From Vulcanisaeta sp. JCM 14467 (GTDB taxonomy: Archaea > Thermoproteota > Thermoprotei > Thermoproteales > Thermocladiaceae), in the NCBI RefSeq assembly GCF_001316245.1, contig NZ_BBDM01000005.1, positions 62,001 through 126,000 of the forward strand: 64,000 nucleotides of DNA, in the 5' to 3' direction. Shown here piece after piece: positions 31,213-41,333 of this stretch (position 1 is the stretch's first letter; the number at the start of each line of letters is the position of its first letter). The position numbers were made by a program, and so were the translations under genes. Below the pieces are notes generated by a model. It ran no database searches. It saw only the letters and a program-made list of their open reading frames with translations, and was not told the origin of the DNA.

Positions 31213-32429
31213 TTAATCATGGCCTGAGCCAGTTGTCTGCCCTGTCGTTTGTTGGCTGGCCTGTGATGTTAGGAATTGTATGTACTGGAGCCTATTCTTC
31301 TCATACTCATCGACGGGTATGGGCTTAAGCTTCGAAAGTATCTGCGGTAGGGTCGTGTACTCCATCTCCTCAGGTGGCAGCCTATGCGGCATTACTGGCC
31401 CATCCTCCTTATGTAATCAGTTATTTGGGCAGCCAACTGCCTACTATAGTCGAAGGCTGGGTCATCAAATAGGTCGACAGGTCCCTCCAGGTAACCATCA
31501 TGTAATTGGAAGCCCAGGGCAATGACCTTCGGCGGTCCGTCAAACCTAGTCATCTTCGGGCCAAGGGCTATCCTCTTCTCCATGTCAATGCTTATCATCT
31601 TTGCCGGCATTAATGGACCCACATGACTACCCCTCATCCAACCCTCAACCAAGTGCGGGTATGCGAATGCCTCGAGTATCTCACCAACGGCTGGTAAGCC
31701 GTGCTGCGCCCTAACCATGGCCACTGGGTCGTCCTTACCAACATAGCGGCCGGCAATTAGGTTCAGCCTCTCGACACTCGTGACGGAGGCCTGTGTTAGG
31801 TCGGACCTCCTGTAGATCCTCCTTATTATGTACCTGCCCGGCGTACCTATTAGGCCTAATATGTCGTAGCTATTCTCCGGCGCATCGAGTAGGTAAACCT
31901 TGCCCTCATAAACATCGAGGATCTCAAACCTAAAGCCCTGGTGCATTGATGGATCAATAACCAAGCCAGCCGTGTTAAATGGATCAGCAAATATCCTATA
32001 GAATGGCAAATTGAAGGCACCCGGCTCAGTCTTATCAGCAGCAAAAACAACCAAGGGCTCACTAGGCCTCTCCTCAAACTCCATCTCAGCGACCTGGGGA
32101 CCAAGACCCCTAATATTACCGCTGAACGTATCCTTGAGTAGGTCCTGACCAGCGCCGTAGAGCTTAACCTTCTTCGCTATGTTCTCCGTAGCCTCCTTAA
32201 ATATTGACCAGGCAAGACCATGAATGTCAGGATTGTTCTCACCCTTCGTGTGCGTCATGAGCAATGACATGTCATCGCCAGCATTATACACGAAGTAATC
32301 AATTATCAAGCCCCTCTTCTGCTCCTCCCTAAGTCTCTCAGCCGCAAACTCAAGTATCTTAGGATGTACCCAGGCATGCCCAGGTAAGCCTCCTATGTCT
32401 GCCTTTATTATCGAGACCGTGACCTTCAT
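31213..32429 (-). CDS. fbp: Fructose-1,6-bisphosphate aldolase/phosphatase (one frame break)
   Basis: About 405 residues. The archaeal FBPA/P pattern is clear: IIKADIGGLPGHAWVHP with the metal-binding Asp and His, YNAGDDMSLLMTH, and AADKTEPGAFN. The enzyme turns dihydroxyacetone phosphate and glyceraldehyde phosphate straight into fructose 6-phosphate, the gluconeogenic step. The frame shifts near 31395; adding one C gives MGPVMPHRLPPEEMEYTTL and extends the protein to 31213. The ATG at 32429 is preferred to a TTG one codon earlier. It is convergent with the dipeptidase gene. Confidence 0.95.
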
Positions 32430-32542
32430 CAACAGTATTTTTAAATCGATGTATTAATATTTTACCCTTATAACATTTTCAATACTAATAATCATTTATC
32501 AGGGTAAAATGAGTATAAAGAATATTAACTTATTGACAAAGA

Positions 32543-33514
32543 TCATACACCACCAAGATCAGCCCCCTCCAGGTATTTAAACACAACCCCAGCAATTGCA
32601 CGGGCAAGCGGCGGCGGCACAGCCTCACCTATCTGGTTAAATTGGGAATCCTTCGGCCCGAAAAACACGTGATCATCTGGAAAACCCATGAGCCTAGCCT
32701 GCTCCCTAACAGTGAGTATCCTATCCTCAAATGGGTGTACAAAACGTACACTACCCATTACAGTTGGCGCCGGCTTCCATGGGTTGAGCCTAACGAAATT
32801 TCTAAATGAGCCGGTGGCGCCCCTGAACCTGTAAAGGGCCTCATCCCAACCAAGCTTAGCTATACCCCTAACCTTCCTATCACTGATCGTGACATACTCA
32901 TGATTAAGCACCCTCGGATCACCAGGCTCGGGCAGGTCGCCTATCGCATCCCAAACAGTCAAAACCCTGCCAAGCTTCTCAGGCCTTATCGGTACATTAC
33001 TAATGAAGACCCTACGCCTAACGCTAGGCGTTCCATAATCCTCAGCGTGAAGCACGTTGAAGTAAATCCTCTCATAACCAACCCTGGCAAACTCATTAAT
33101 CAGGGCATCCCTCAACGGACCATCCATTATGTGAACCACGTTCTCAAGAACAAAGACCCTAGGCCTCAACTCACCAACCAGCCTAATGAACTCAAGCGTC
33201 AACCTACCCAACTCATCGACATAAAGCCTATCAAGCGGGTCCCTAGCCCTCCTCGGGTTGGCCTCGGTAAATGCCTCACAGGGACTACCACCGATTACTA
33301 CGTCAGGACTGGCGCCAATGTACTTAATAATGTCCTCACCCCGAATATTCCTAACATCATCAACAATCATGACAGCACCTGGGAAGTTATAACTATATGT
33401 TCGCGCGGCATTCACATCAATCTCAACGCCAAGAGCCACGTCAAAGCCCACGTCCCTAAACCCCCTACTAAATCCCCCTGCGCCGGCGAATAAATCAACT
33501 ACGGTATAACCCAT
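32543..33514 (-). CDS. DNA (cytosine-5) methyltransferase
   Basis: About 323 residues. Motif I VDLFAGAGGFSRGF binds S-adenosylmethionine; motif IV is GGSPCEAFTEANPRR with the catalytic cysteine in PC, followed by Glu instead of the usual Gln; motif VI is FVLENV; motif VIII is SVRRRVF; motif X is NQIGEAVPPPLA. The target recognition region between VIII and X is short. No restriction endonuclease or specificity gene is adjacent, so it looks like an orphan methyltransferase. Confidence 0.92.
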   Translation of the reverse strand: MGYTVVDLFAGAGGFSRGFRDVGFDVALGVEIDVNAARTYSYNFPGAVMIVDDVRNIRGEDIIKYIGASPDVVIGGSPCEAFTEANPRRARDPLDRLYVDELGRLTLEFIRLVGELRPRVFVLENVVHIMDGPLRDALINEFARVGYERIYFNVLHAEDYGTPSVRRRVFISNVPIRPEKLGRVLTVWDAIGDLPEPGDPRVLNHEYVTISDRKVRGIAKLGWDEALYRFRGATGSFRNFVRLNPWKPAPTVMGSVRFVHPFEDRILTVREQARLMGFPDDHVFFGPKDSQFNQIGEAVPPPLARAIAGVVFKYLEGADLGGV

Positions 33515-33548
33515 TACCGTAATATGAATTAATGCGTCATTTTAATTC

Positions 33549-33827
33549 CTAATCCTCCTCCTGCTCACTCTCAGACTCGTATAAATTATCGAGGAGCTGC
33601 TTAACATAGTCCTCCTTCATCTCCTTCTCCTCCTCACTTGGCTCCTTCTCCTCATAACTCTCCACAATCACCGCACCCTTCTTCTCAATGCTCTTCTTAT
33701 CGACGTAGGACTTAGCATCACTACTCTTCATCTCCTCCTCATAACCACACCTCTGGCACCTAAGGTAGACCTTCCCCTCCCTCTTTACCGGAACCATCAA
33801 ACCTCCACATCTAGGGCAAAATTTCAT
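33549..33827 (-). CDS. Zinc-ribbon protein related to RNA polymerase subunit M/TFS N-domain
   Basis: About 92 residues. The N-terminal MKFCPRCGGLMVP and YLRCQRCGYEE form one four-cysteine zinc ribbon like that of TFS/RpoM N-terminal domains. The rest is highly acidic and lysine-rich with no second ribbon, so it lacks the TFIIS-like cleavage domain. It may be a truncated TFS paralogue or another transcription-associated factor. It is 34 bases upstream of the methyltransferase gene on the same strand. Confidence 0.72.
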   Translation of the reverse strand: MKFCPRCGGLMVPVKREGKVYLRCQRCGYEEEMKSSDAKSYVDKKSIEKKGAVIVESYEEKEPSEEEKEMKEDYVKQLLDNLYESESEQEED

Positions 33828-33963
33828 TGCGAATTAACGCAAGTAAAGGACTTACTTAAAAACCTTATGACCACCTTAACCAGGGATTACACAATCATGA
33901 GGGATAGGCGTAATCACCGAGACCTGAGAAAGTAAAATAAAAACCTTGGTTAACTGCCTAGCC

Positions 33964-34543
33964 GTGGACGAGAACTGGATATACGTTAATGGTAGGTCCG
34001 TGAGGTACTTGGTTCATGGTGATGGTAAACCCATGGTCATGGTTCATGGGTTCAGCTTTAGTGCTGACGATTGGTTTAATTGCTGTGGTAATGACTTTCC
34101 TGGCTTCAGGATATATGCCGTGGATATGCCATACGGACCAAAGTCGAGGAGTGAGCACTTCACGCCGAGGAATGATGATGACTATGCAAACCACCTATAC
34201 GCCGTGATAAGGGCATTAAATATTGAGAATCCCATACTAATCGGTGCAAGCCTAGGTGGCGAGACAGTGCTTAGGTACCTGGCCCTTAACTACCCAGCAA
34301 TTGCCGGCATCGTGGTTGGCCCCGTCAGTACCTTATATTAACCTGTCCAGGATAAGGGTGCCCGTAATGGGTATTTGGGGCAGTAATGACAGGGTCTCGG
34401 GTAGGGAGAACATGGAGGCCATGAGAAGGGCTGGCTTCAGGGTTGAGATTATCGAGGGTGCTGATCACCCTGCCTACCTCAGTAAGCCCGGGGAATTCGT
34501 GAGGTTGGTGCTTGATTTCCTTAGGTCAATTAACGTTATTTAG
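33964..34543 (+). CDS. Alpha/beta hydrolase (one frame break)
   Basis: About 193 residues. The segments are VMVHGFSFSADDW (oxyanion region), IGASLGGETV (nucleophile serine), WGSNDRVSG (acid) and GADHPAYLS (histidine), a complete triad in order. The frame shifts near 34330 between PVST and YINLSRIRVPV. GTG 33964 is chosen because an A/T-rich TAAAATAAAAA lies about 27 bases before it; a TTG at 33946 is the alternative. At fewer than 200 residues it is shorter than most family members because the cap domain is missing. Substrate unknown. Confidence 0.75.
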
Positions 34544-34632
34544 CATTTTAGTGTTAATACCCACGTATTATCTGCGTAATAATCTTTATTATAAGGCATA
34601 GCGTAATTTATTTCCGGATTATAACCCATACC

Positions 34633-35150
34633 GTGGATAGGGTTGACCTGGCGTATGTAGTTGGTGTTGTGCTTGGTAAGGAGGATATTGATGGCATTAG
34701 GGTTGCATACACCACATACACGAGTACCCTGGGTAAGTGGGTTAGGGATCCTGAGGATGTTGTTCAGTACCTGGTAAGCATTGGTAAGGCGAAGGTCGTA
34801 AAGAGCGGTCAGGGTAGGAGCGTGATATTGACGGATAGGGAGATGATGAATAGGGTAAACAACCTATTAATGCCCAGGGAAGATGTTGACCCACTAACGC
34901 TGGTTGTTGAGGGCATTAGGAAGTTGGCAAACCCATTGTCCGGCTATGCCGACATTGGTGATGTGATTAAGTACATAGAGGGTAGGCTCAACATACCCAC
35001 TAGGGAGGCTGAGGACTTCCTGGTCAAGGTGATTAAGTTCCACAGGGTAGGTTCGTGTTTGCCCACGGTGGTTCTAGGAGGTTGAAAATTGGTTCCTCAT
35101 ACTACGGCTTGATAAAGGTGGTGGGTGATGCAGAGACTCCTAGTTCCTAA
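34633..35150 (+). CDS. Unknown protein cotranscribed with an AAA ATPase (one frame break)
   Basis: About 172 residues, mixed alpha/beta, without a motif I recognise. The N-terminal two thirds contain VVQYLVSIGKAKVVKSGQGR, which looks like a winged-helix-like unit. The frame shifts near 35060; the corrected reading ends VVGDAETPSS at 35150. A TATA-like TTATTT lies about 25 bases before the GTG start. Its end overlaps the start of the downstream ATPase, indicating a two-gene unit. Confidence 0.55.
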
Positions 35151-35951
35151 CAGGGGTTCAAGGGTAAAGCTACTTGGGCCGTCATGGAGAACGGCCAGGG
35201 AGAAATTACTAGGCATGATTCGTGGGGATTACCAATTAATTGCCGTAATCGGTAGGGCAGGCACTGGAAAGACAACGCTCCTCCTAAGCCTTGAGGACAT
35301 GGACGATGGCATTCTCATGTATGCAGACATGACGGAGGTCAGGGACAGGGACTTACCGGCAATCATGTCAACCGTCGTGGCGGACAACATGCACATCGTG
35401 AGGGAGATACAGGAAAGACTGAGGAGGGCTGGCGTTAAAGGCATACTCAAGGCCTTCGCAAGGCAGGCCCTGACGAGGTCATCGAAAGCGCCAGGCTAAG
35501 GCCCATGGAGACACTCAAGTTACTCAACGATGCCGTGGAACTACTGGGCATGGCACCACTGGTGATAGGTATTGACGAGGGGCTACTAAGCCAGGACGAC
35601 ACTAGGGCCATGGACTTCATAAACGCCCTACACGCATTCAGAAACAACATGCGGGCAATACCATCAACAAGGATAATAACCACCCTACTCCCAGACGTGG
35701 TAAACCTAATATCGAAAATCGACACACCACTCTTCGACATACTAAGACTAGGCGCAATAACACTCCCAGACTACGTGACGAAGGAGGACTTGGAGGAGGT
35801 CATCCAGGAATACGGACTAGGCGAAGCAGAACTAAGCAAGATAGACGCCCTAGGCCCACTAACCATGAGGCAACTCATATGCCTAATAAATACGAAACTC
35901 GACACCACAAAATGCGGAATAGACACAGCAGGAGAAATAACAATAGAATAA
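35128..35951 (+). CDS. AAA-type ATPase (one frame break)
   Basis: About 275 residues. Walker A is IGRAGTGKTTLLLSLED and the Walker B-like acidic end is LVIGIDEGLLS, followed by a small C-terminal domain with LTMRQLICLI. The frame shifts near 35468; one extra C gives QALPDEVIESARLRP. The layout recalls the archaeal ATPase families that include Cdc6/Orc1-like and MoxR-unrelated STAND proteins; I cannot place it more closely. The upstream gene overlaps its start. Confidence 0.7.
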
Positions 35952-35973
35952 CTCATGATAATTTAATTTAATA

Positions 35974-36213
35974 TCATCGTAGTATCATTAGGGTTGTGCC
36001 TATCATTATGAAAACAATACCAGTGATTATGCTCGCCAAACCAGCTGCAGACACAAACAAACTATAAAATAAAGCACCATAAATTGAATTGCTGTAAGCC
36101 GCTATATATTGAACGAACAACTGCGGAGTATAAAAGCCAAGAAAACCAAATACCAATAAAAGTACTCCAGAAACAATGAGGCCTAAATTGATTATCCTGA
36201 CATGAATCATCAT
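35974..36213 (-). CDS. Small membrane protein
   Basis: About 79 residues with two hydrophobic helices (about 8-28 and 48-76) separated by an aromatic-rich loop. No family recognised. It lies between the AAA ATPase and an AT-rich membrane protein gene, on the opposite strand. Confidence 0.5.
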   Translation of the reverse strand: MMIHVRIINLGLIVSGVLLLVFGFLGFYTPQLFVQYIAAYSNSIYGALFYSLFVSAAGLASIITGIVFIMIGTTLMILR

Positions 36214-36316
36214 TTATATTTAATATGCATCTTTTTAAATCTTAATGTTTAATTAAAATTAAAATAATCAATGTAATGATACGAACATGTCATCAACGCA
36301 ACGAAGAAACACCATA

Positions 36317-36328
36317 AATTTAAAAAAG
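36317..36328 (+). promoter_or_regulatory. TATA-like box for the AT-rich membrane protein
   Basis: The stretch ATTTAAAAAAG centres about 22 bases before GTG 36344. It supports a leaderless start there rather than at ATG 36493. Confidence 0.4.
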
Positions 36329-36343
36329 TATTATAATCTTCTT

Positions 36344-37314
36344 GTGGTTATTTTTTTATTATTTTAGTCTTATCAACAATAATAATTAGCATTTTTCTCA
36401 TAATATTATTTATTAAGTATTACAAGCAGGATATCTATGTTCTCTCAGGATTCTTTGTTAACAAGACGGCCTTAATTAACTACACATCGATAATGTCAAA
36501 TAACGCATTAATGAATAGTATACTTATAAACTTCAGTAAATCATTAGCGTTTTACGTATATTTAGCATTTCTATTCACAATAACCTTTGTACTTTATATC
36601 ATATATTTATATTTAATAAAGGAATTAATAAAGTATCAATTATTTAATTCAAATAATTCACTAAGAAAATGGATTTATGAATTCCATGTAAAATTATGGG
36701 GTTTAAATATCGTAGATATTGTCTTCCTTTTTGAGTTCATCATTATTCCAATATCAAATATTATGATGATATTTATAGGTATTTTACCATTAATTGAAGA
36801 AATTGAAATTTTACCTAAGATATCTCCTGCAATATTTCCATCTATTGTTGAAATTATTCTTTTTGGTATAGATATTGCCTTATTAATTGTGATGACATTA
36901 GTTGAAACGAACAATAGATCTACGGGTAATTGTAAATTGAAAGTTAAAGAATTCTTTGAAGAACATAGTTTATACGTATATGAGGATCATATAGCAAGGG
37001 TGTTAAGGATCGTCGTAATAATTATGATATTAATTTCCATACCATTAAGTACGGGTCTAGTAATTCCTGCCCTCGTAAGTAAGGCAATACTTGATACGTA
37101 TACATTTGTAGCATTCTTTATGCTAGCCATAACGTTAATTTTTAGCATAGCCATGTTTATTTTAGAAACACTGGCAGATTTAAAGATACATGTATTATGT
37201 AGCAAGATACGTGTAAAATCATTGTTTGACCTTTTAATGTTTTTGGTCATCGTAATAGTTGTATTAATTGCAAGTGTAGTATCGCCCTTTATTTTACTTC
37301 TTATTCTAAGGTAA
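36344..37314 (+). CDS. AT-rich multi-span membrane protein, unknown (possible frame break in a T run)
   Basis: The visible reading from ATG 36493 gives 273 residues with six or seven spans. The same frame is open upstream to about 36332 and encodes a further helix (LSTIIISIFLIILFIKYY) and an extracellular loop. A GTG at 36344 joins this frame if the run of seven T at 36351-36357 is really eight, and a TATA-like box precedes it. The gene is much more AT-rich than its neighbours, rich in Ile, Asn and Lys. It lies beside tRNA-Thr, so recent acquisition is possible. Family unknown. Confidence 0.5.
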
Positions 37315-37353
37315 TTACTTACTTTATTGCCTTTATTGCCAAATTAATAGTTC

Positions 37354-37452
37354 TGGAGCCCCGGCCGGGATTCGAACCCGGGACCTCCCGCTTACGAGGC
37401 TTGCACGGGGCGATTGCCCCAGGGCGCTCCGACCGGGCTGAGCTACCGGGGC
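37354..37452 (-). tRNA. tRNA-Thr (anticodon CGT) with a non-canonical intron; CCA encoded
   Basis: Read on the minus strand: acceptor GCCCCGG pairs with CCGGGGC, D arm GCTC/GAGC, T arm CCGGG-TTCGAAT-CCCGG, discriminator T, encoded CCA at 37354-37356. The anticodon stem pairs only if 21 bases (37401-37421) are removed, leaving CCCGC-CTCGTAA-GCGGG with anticodon CGT. The intron therefore interrupts the 5' strand of the anticodon stem, between nucleotides 29 and 30. Introns at this place are known from Thermoproteales. Confidence 0.9.
37401..37421 (-). other. Non-canonical tRNA intron (position 29/30)
   Basis: The 21-base intron can itself fold as a short hairpin (GGGGC pairing with GCCCC around AATC). 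Removing it restores five Watson-Crick pairs in the anticodon stem; any other cut leaves mismatches. Splicing by the archaeal tRNA endonuclease at a relaxed bulge-helix-bulge is expected. Confidence 0.75.
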
Positions 37453-37653
37453 TCGGCACTTACTGTGTTGCATGAGTTTTAAACTTTATGTTTTAGGGAG
37501 TCGTTGGTTAGTTAGTAAGTAATTATAAGTAATTGGCTGTATTTACTCAGGAACTTAACTTTTGTGGTTGAGTTGTTACGTTTATTTCTTCCTTAGTCAT
37601 TGCGTGCACGATTATGGCTTAAAAAAACACGCCCTTTAAGGGTGGCCTGGGGG

Positions 37654-38141
37654 CTATTGCCCGTGTAGCGCCTTGCCAGCTAATTCTCTGACCTTGTTTA
37701 TTAACGTCCTTATGTCCTTAGCTGCTGACTCATCGTCTGGGTATGGACTTAGTATTCCCTGCCTATCTGGCCCGTTGTATTGATATTCATGTACCCATAG
37801 CGCCATGTTCGTATACACATCAATATCACCACCTATTACCTGGGCCACGGGCTTCAGCGCCGTGGCTGGCATTACGGCGATTACCCAATAGACCTTCTCA
37901 ACCCTAGCCCTCACTCCCCTCAACCTCTTTGTGCCTGGAATAACCTCCTTAATTCGCTCACCCTATCCACGGCATAGGCAGCCACAAGGGCCTTCCATGC
38001 CTGGAATGCCTTGCCTGCGGCGTTCCTAGTTAATCCCTGGTTTAGGAAGGACTCCACTAGGTCTGTCTCGTAGAGTGCCTCCTTCAGCCTCACTTCCCTG
38101 TACTTTCTCACGTCGAACCAGAGCTTTGGTAATTGCTCCAC
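37654..38141 (-). CDS. PaREP1/PaREP8-family protein (one frame break)
   Basis: About 162 residues, almost all alpha-helical. QGLTRNAAGKAFQAWKALVAA is the PaREP1/PaREP8 pattern, similar to HEPN-type helical domains, and the C-terminal half carries VYWVIAVMPATALKPVA. The frame shifts near 37950; one C added to 'ttattcc' gives L-F-P-G-T-K-R-L-R-G-V-R-A-R. The family is multicopy in Pyrobaculum, Thermoproteus and Vulcanisaeta; function is unknown. It sits about 200 bases beyond tRNA-Thr. Confidence 0.7.
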
Positions 38142-38190
38142 CTACTTCAATGGGTATTCCCCGCTTAAAAATGCTTCACGACTTAATCAC

Positions 38191-39616
38191 TCACTCCCTA
38201 ACCTTCTGCGTCATTGGCACCCTAGTCCTACTCCAGGAGGTTGCTATGGCAATGGCTATCAGGGCTAAGGAGCCCTGAAGGCCATGTGTAGACTGTTTAT
38301 AAACGGCGCCATTAGACTCGGCGTTAGCGTCGATGTCCCCACGAATATTTGGAAGGCCACACTCCTCGGTATTGCCATTGAGGAGACAACTATGGCTATT
38401 ATGAAACTCAGCAAAATACCTATGTTACCGATGGTTCTGTTCTATTTGCGCCTGAGGCTATTCCATACATTTCCCTGGGTACCTCGAACATGACCATCTT
38501 ACCATTAGCCGCGAAGAACATTGCAGCTCCAATACCGCTTATTGAAGCTATTATTGTTATGTAGTAGAATGGTGTCGTTAGTGTTAGTAGGGTGTCGTAT
38601 AGTACGTAGGCCACCGCCTGTAATGTGAGCCCCACGGACGCTATGACCCTGGCGTCGAATCTATCGGCTAACCTACCGCCTAGGGTTGCCATTATTGAGC
38701 CAGTAGGTAGCCTGGGACTAGCATAGGGATGCGTAGAATGGGTTCAAACCCCTAACGCCCTGTAGGTACATTATTAGTAGGAAGAGTATTGCGTTGTTCG
38801 CCATGTATTGGAAGAAGTAGGAGAAGCTGGATAGTGTGAACATCTTAATTCTAAACAATTTGAGACTCAACAGTGGTGATTTTGCCCTGGACTCTATGTA
38901 TAGGAATAGCACGAGTAGGGCTATGCCTGATATTAGCATTAGGCCCACGGTGCTGTTATAGCCAACGCCTGCGTATGTTATGCCCGCCATCGATAGTAGC
39001 CGAGGGATATGCCTAGGGTCACCGCGCCGTATATGTCGAATTCCTGCCTAACCCTAACGCCCCTATCCCTTAGGTATACGAGGCCCATTATGAAGCCGAA
39101 TATGGCTATTGGTACGTTTATGTAGAAGATCCAGCGCCAGCCAATGAATGTCGTTATTACTCCACCAGCCAATATGCCCGCCACGGCGCCAAGGTTCCAG
39201 CCCATTGACGTGGTCCCAAACACGAAGCCCCTCTCCTCAGGCCTGAAGTAGTCACTGGCTATTGCCATGGTGTTGCTAGTCATTAATGAACCGCCGAGCG
39301 CCTGCACGGTTCTAAAGCCGATGAGTTCCAACGCGCTGGTTGACAATCCGCACAGCGCACTACCTAGCCCAAAGAGTATCATGCCGATGTTAAACATCCT
39401 AGCTCTACCCCTCAGGTCACCAAGTTTACCTAGCTGTGTTGAGAATATTGTAACAGCGAGTATGTAGATCAATATAACCCAAACGAGCGTCGCCAGATCG
39501 GCATGTAATGCCGACATCATGACAGGTAGCGCTAGGACAACTATTGTGCTATCCAGTGCCGTCATGAAAGATGCCAGGGTGAGTAACAGCAAAACTATGA
39601 ATTGCGCCCTATCCAT
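38191..39616 (-). CDS. MFS drug/metabolite exporter, DHA2 (14-span) type, five frame breaks
   Basis: About 475 residues when read through. LGKLGDLRGRARMFNIG is motif A; the N-terminal MTALDSTIVVLALPVM is the DHA2 TM1 signature; RTVQALGGSLMTSNTM lies in TM4; ATLGGRLADRFDARV is the second motif A copy. Breaks lie near 38995, 38720, 38700, 38430 and 38265, at least two of them repairable by one G. The stop is then 38191. It may be a consensus artefact or a genuine pseudogene; the density of breaks is the highest of any recognisable transporter here. Confidence 0.75.
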
Positions 39617-39697
39617 TGATCATAGCATTAATTAGATCCCCTTTAAACCTTTATTACAGAGATCAAACCTTAAAAATGGGCGCATCATCAAAATTAT

Positions 39698-40894
39698 ATG
39701 GTCACGATCAAGGACATAGAGATATACAGTGAGTGATTTGGCGACGGCTAAGGCATCCCCATGGGCTTCGGTCTCGATAATAGTCAGGGTCATTACAAGT
39801 GATGGGCAGGTTGGTTATGGGGAGGCCGTACCAACGCTCAGGGTTAACCAGGTCGTTAAGGCTATTGAGGAGGTTAGGAGGTTCATGATTGGTAAGGACG
39901 TTTAGGATTGAATACCTATTCAGGGAGTGGTATAAGCATGAGTTCTACATAGCCCGTTCATTCGAGGCAGCCACAGCGTATAGCGCCGTTGACATAGCCC
40001 TGCACGACCTACTAGGCAAGTACCTGGGCGCACCCGTTTACCAGTTCATGGGTGGTCTCGTTAATGAGAAGATTAAGGCTTATGCCAATGGTTGGTACAG
40101 CGACTGCGTAACGCCTGACGACTTCGCAAGAGGGCTAAGGAGGTCGTCTCCATGGGCTTCAAGGCGATGAAGCTCGACCCATTCGGGCCATACTTCGACC
40201 AGATGGATGAGGAGGGTCTTGAGGAGGCCGTGGAGCGTGTTAGGGCTGTTAGGGAGGCCGTGGTAAGTACGTGGACATACTCATAGAGACTCACGGAAGG
40301 TTTAATGTTAATACGGCGGTAAGGATGGTCAAGGCCATGGAGGAGCTCAACCCGTTATTCATTGAGGAGCCGGTACACCCTGACCTAAACTTCGAGGGGC
40401 TTGCCAAGATAAAGGCCGCGGCGCCCACTGTCAGGATTGCGGTTGGTGAGAGGATAATCACCGTTGAGGAGGCGCTTCAACTCCTCGAGAGGGGGCTTGT
40501 GGATGTCCTCCAACCCGACATAACCAACGCCCTGGGCTTCACGGGCATGAGTAGGATTAGGGCCTTAACGGAGGCCTATGGCGTTGAGTTGGCACCGCAT
40601 AACGCCTTTGGCCCAGTGCAGCATGTGGCGACGCTGCAATTTGACGCGAGCACCTATAATCTGCTCATCCAGGAGAGCTTCTACGAATTCTGGCCCCAGT
40701 GGAAGAGGGACTTAATATATAATGCCGTTAAGCTTGAGGACGGTTACTATAGGGTGCCTAACAAGCCGGGGCTTGGCATTGACGTTAATGAGAAGGTGCT
40801 CAGCGAGATGAGGTTTGAGGGTATGGAGCCATTCCACGAGGAGGAGCCTGTATGGGTAATTAAAAATACCTGGAAAAGGTTCAGGAATCCATGA
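39698..40894 (+). CDS. gnaD: Gluconate/galactonate dehydratase of the enolase superfamily (four frame breaks)
   Basis: About 397 residues when read through. The pieces run [105 protein letters not shown] and [10 protein letters not shown]. The metal ligands Asp/Glu/Glu and the catalytic His in PHNAFGP are visible. The order closely matches Sulfolobus gluconate dehydratase, the entry enzyme of the archaeal Entner-Doudoroff pathway. Breaks lie near 39731, 39903, 40130 and 40262, mostly one-base run errors. Confidence 0.83.
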
Positions 40895-40931
40895 GTTATT
40901 AATTTAAATTAGTCACTAATTATTACATCAA

Positions 40932-41333
40932 ATGTCATCGCATGACGATGTTTATTCAATAATAAACCAATTGAGTGACCTAGAGAAGAAGGTGCTGGCC
41001 CATATTTATCATTATGGACCTGACACTCCGTGGCTACTTGCCAGGAGGTTGCTTGGTGCCGCTGGTTGGAGGCCCATAGTCCCTGAGGATGAGGTTGAGA
41101 GGGCCGTCCAGCACCTGGTTCAGTTGGGTTTGTTGCAGGAGTTTAGGGGTTCGCTTAAGGGCAGGGTAACCTCCTCGGTTAAGCCCTGGCTCAAGGTTAA
41201 GCAGAGGAACCCTGAGAGGCGCGGTAGGGGTGTTTACTATGATCTGACGAAGCTTGGTAGGAAGGTTGCTGGGGAGGTTTGGAAGAACTACGTTAGACCG
41301 AACCTTAAGAAGATGCGTAGTGGGCAGTCATGA
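40932..41333 (+). CDS. Winged-helix protein of unknown function
   Basis: About 133 residues. LEKKVLAHIYHYGPDTPWLLARRLL followed by VERAVQHLVQLGLLQEF and a basic tail with YYDLTKLGRKVA is an archaeal winged-helix pattern, similar to DUF2250-like proteins. The many arginines and lysines suit DNA binding. A TTAATTTAAATTA stretch about 25 bases upstream can serve as TATA box. The gene runs into the convergent substrate-binding protein gene by six bases. Confidence 0.6.
   Translation: MSSHDDVYSIINQLSDLEKKVLAHIYHYGPDTPWLLARRLLGAAGWRPIVPEDEVERAVQHLVQLGLLQEFRGSLKGRVTSSVKPWLKVKQRNPERRGRGVYYDLTKLGRKVAGEVWKNYVRPNLKKMRSGQS

Noticed and set aside
38075-38493. Two plus-strand readings with methionine-rich hydrophobic products
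   Set aside because: They are antisense to the C-terminal MFS helices, which read better on the minus strand.
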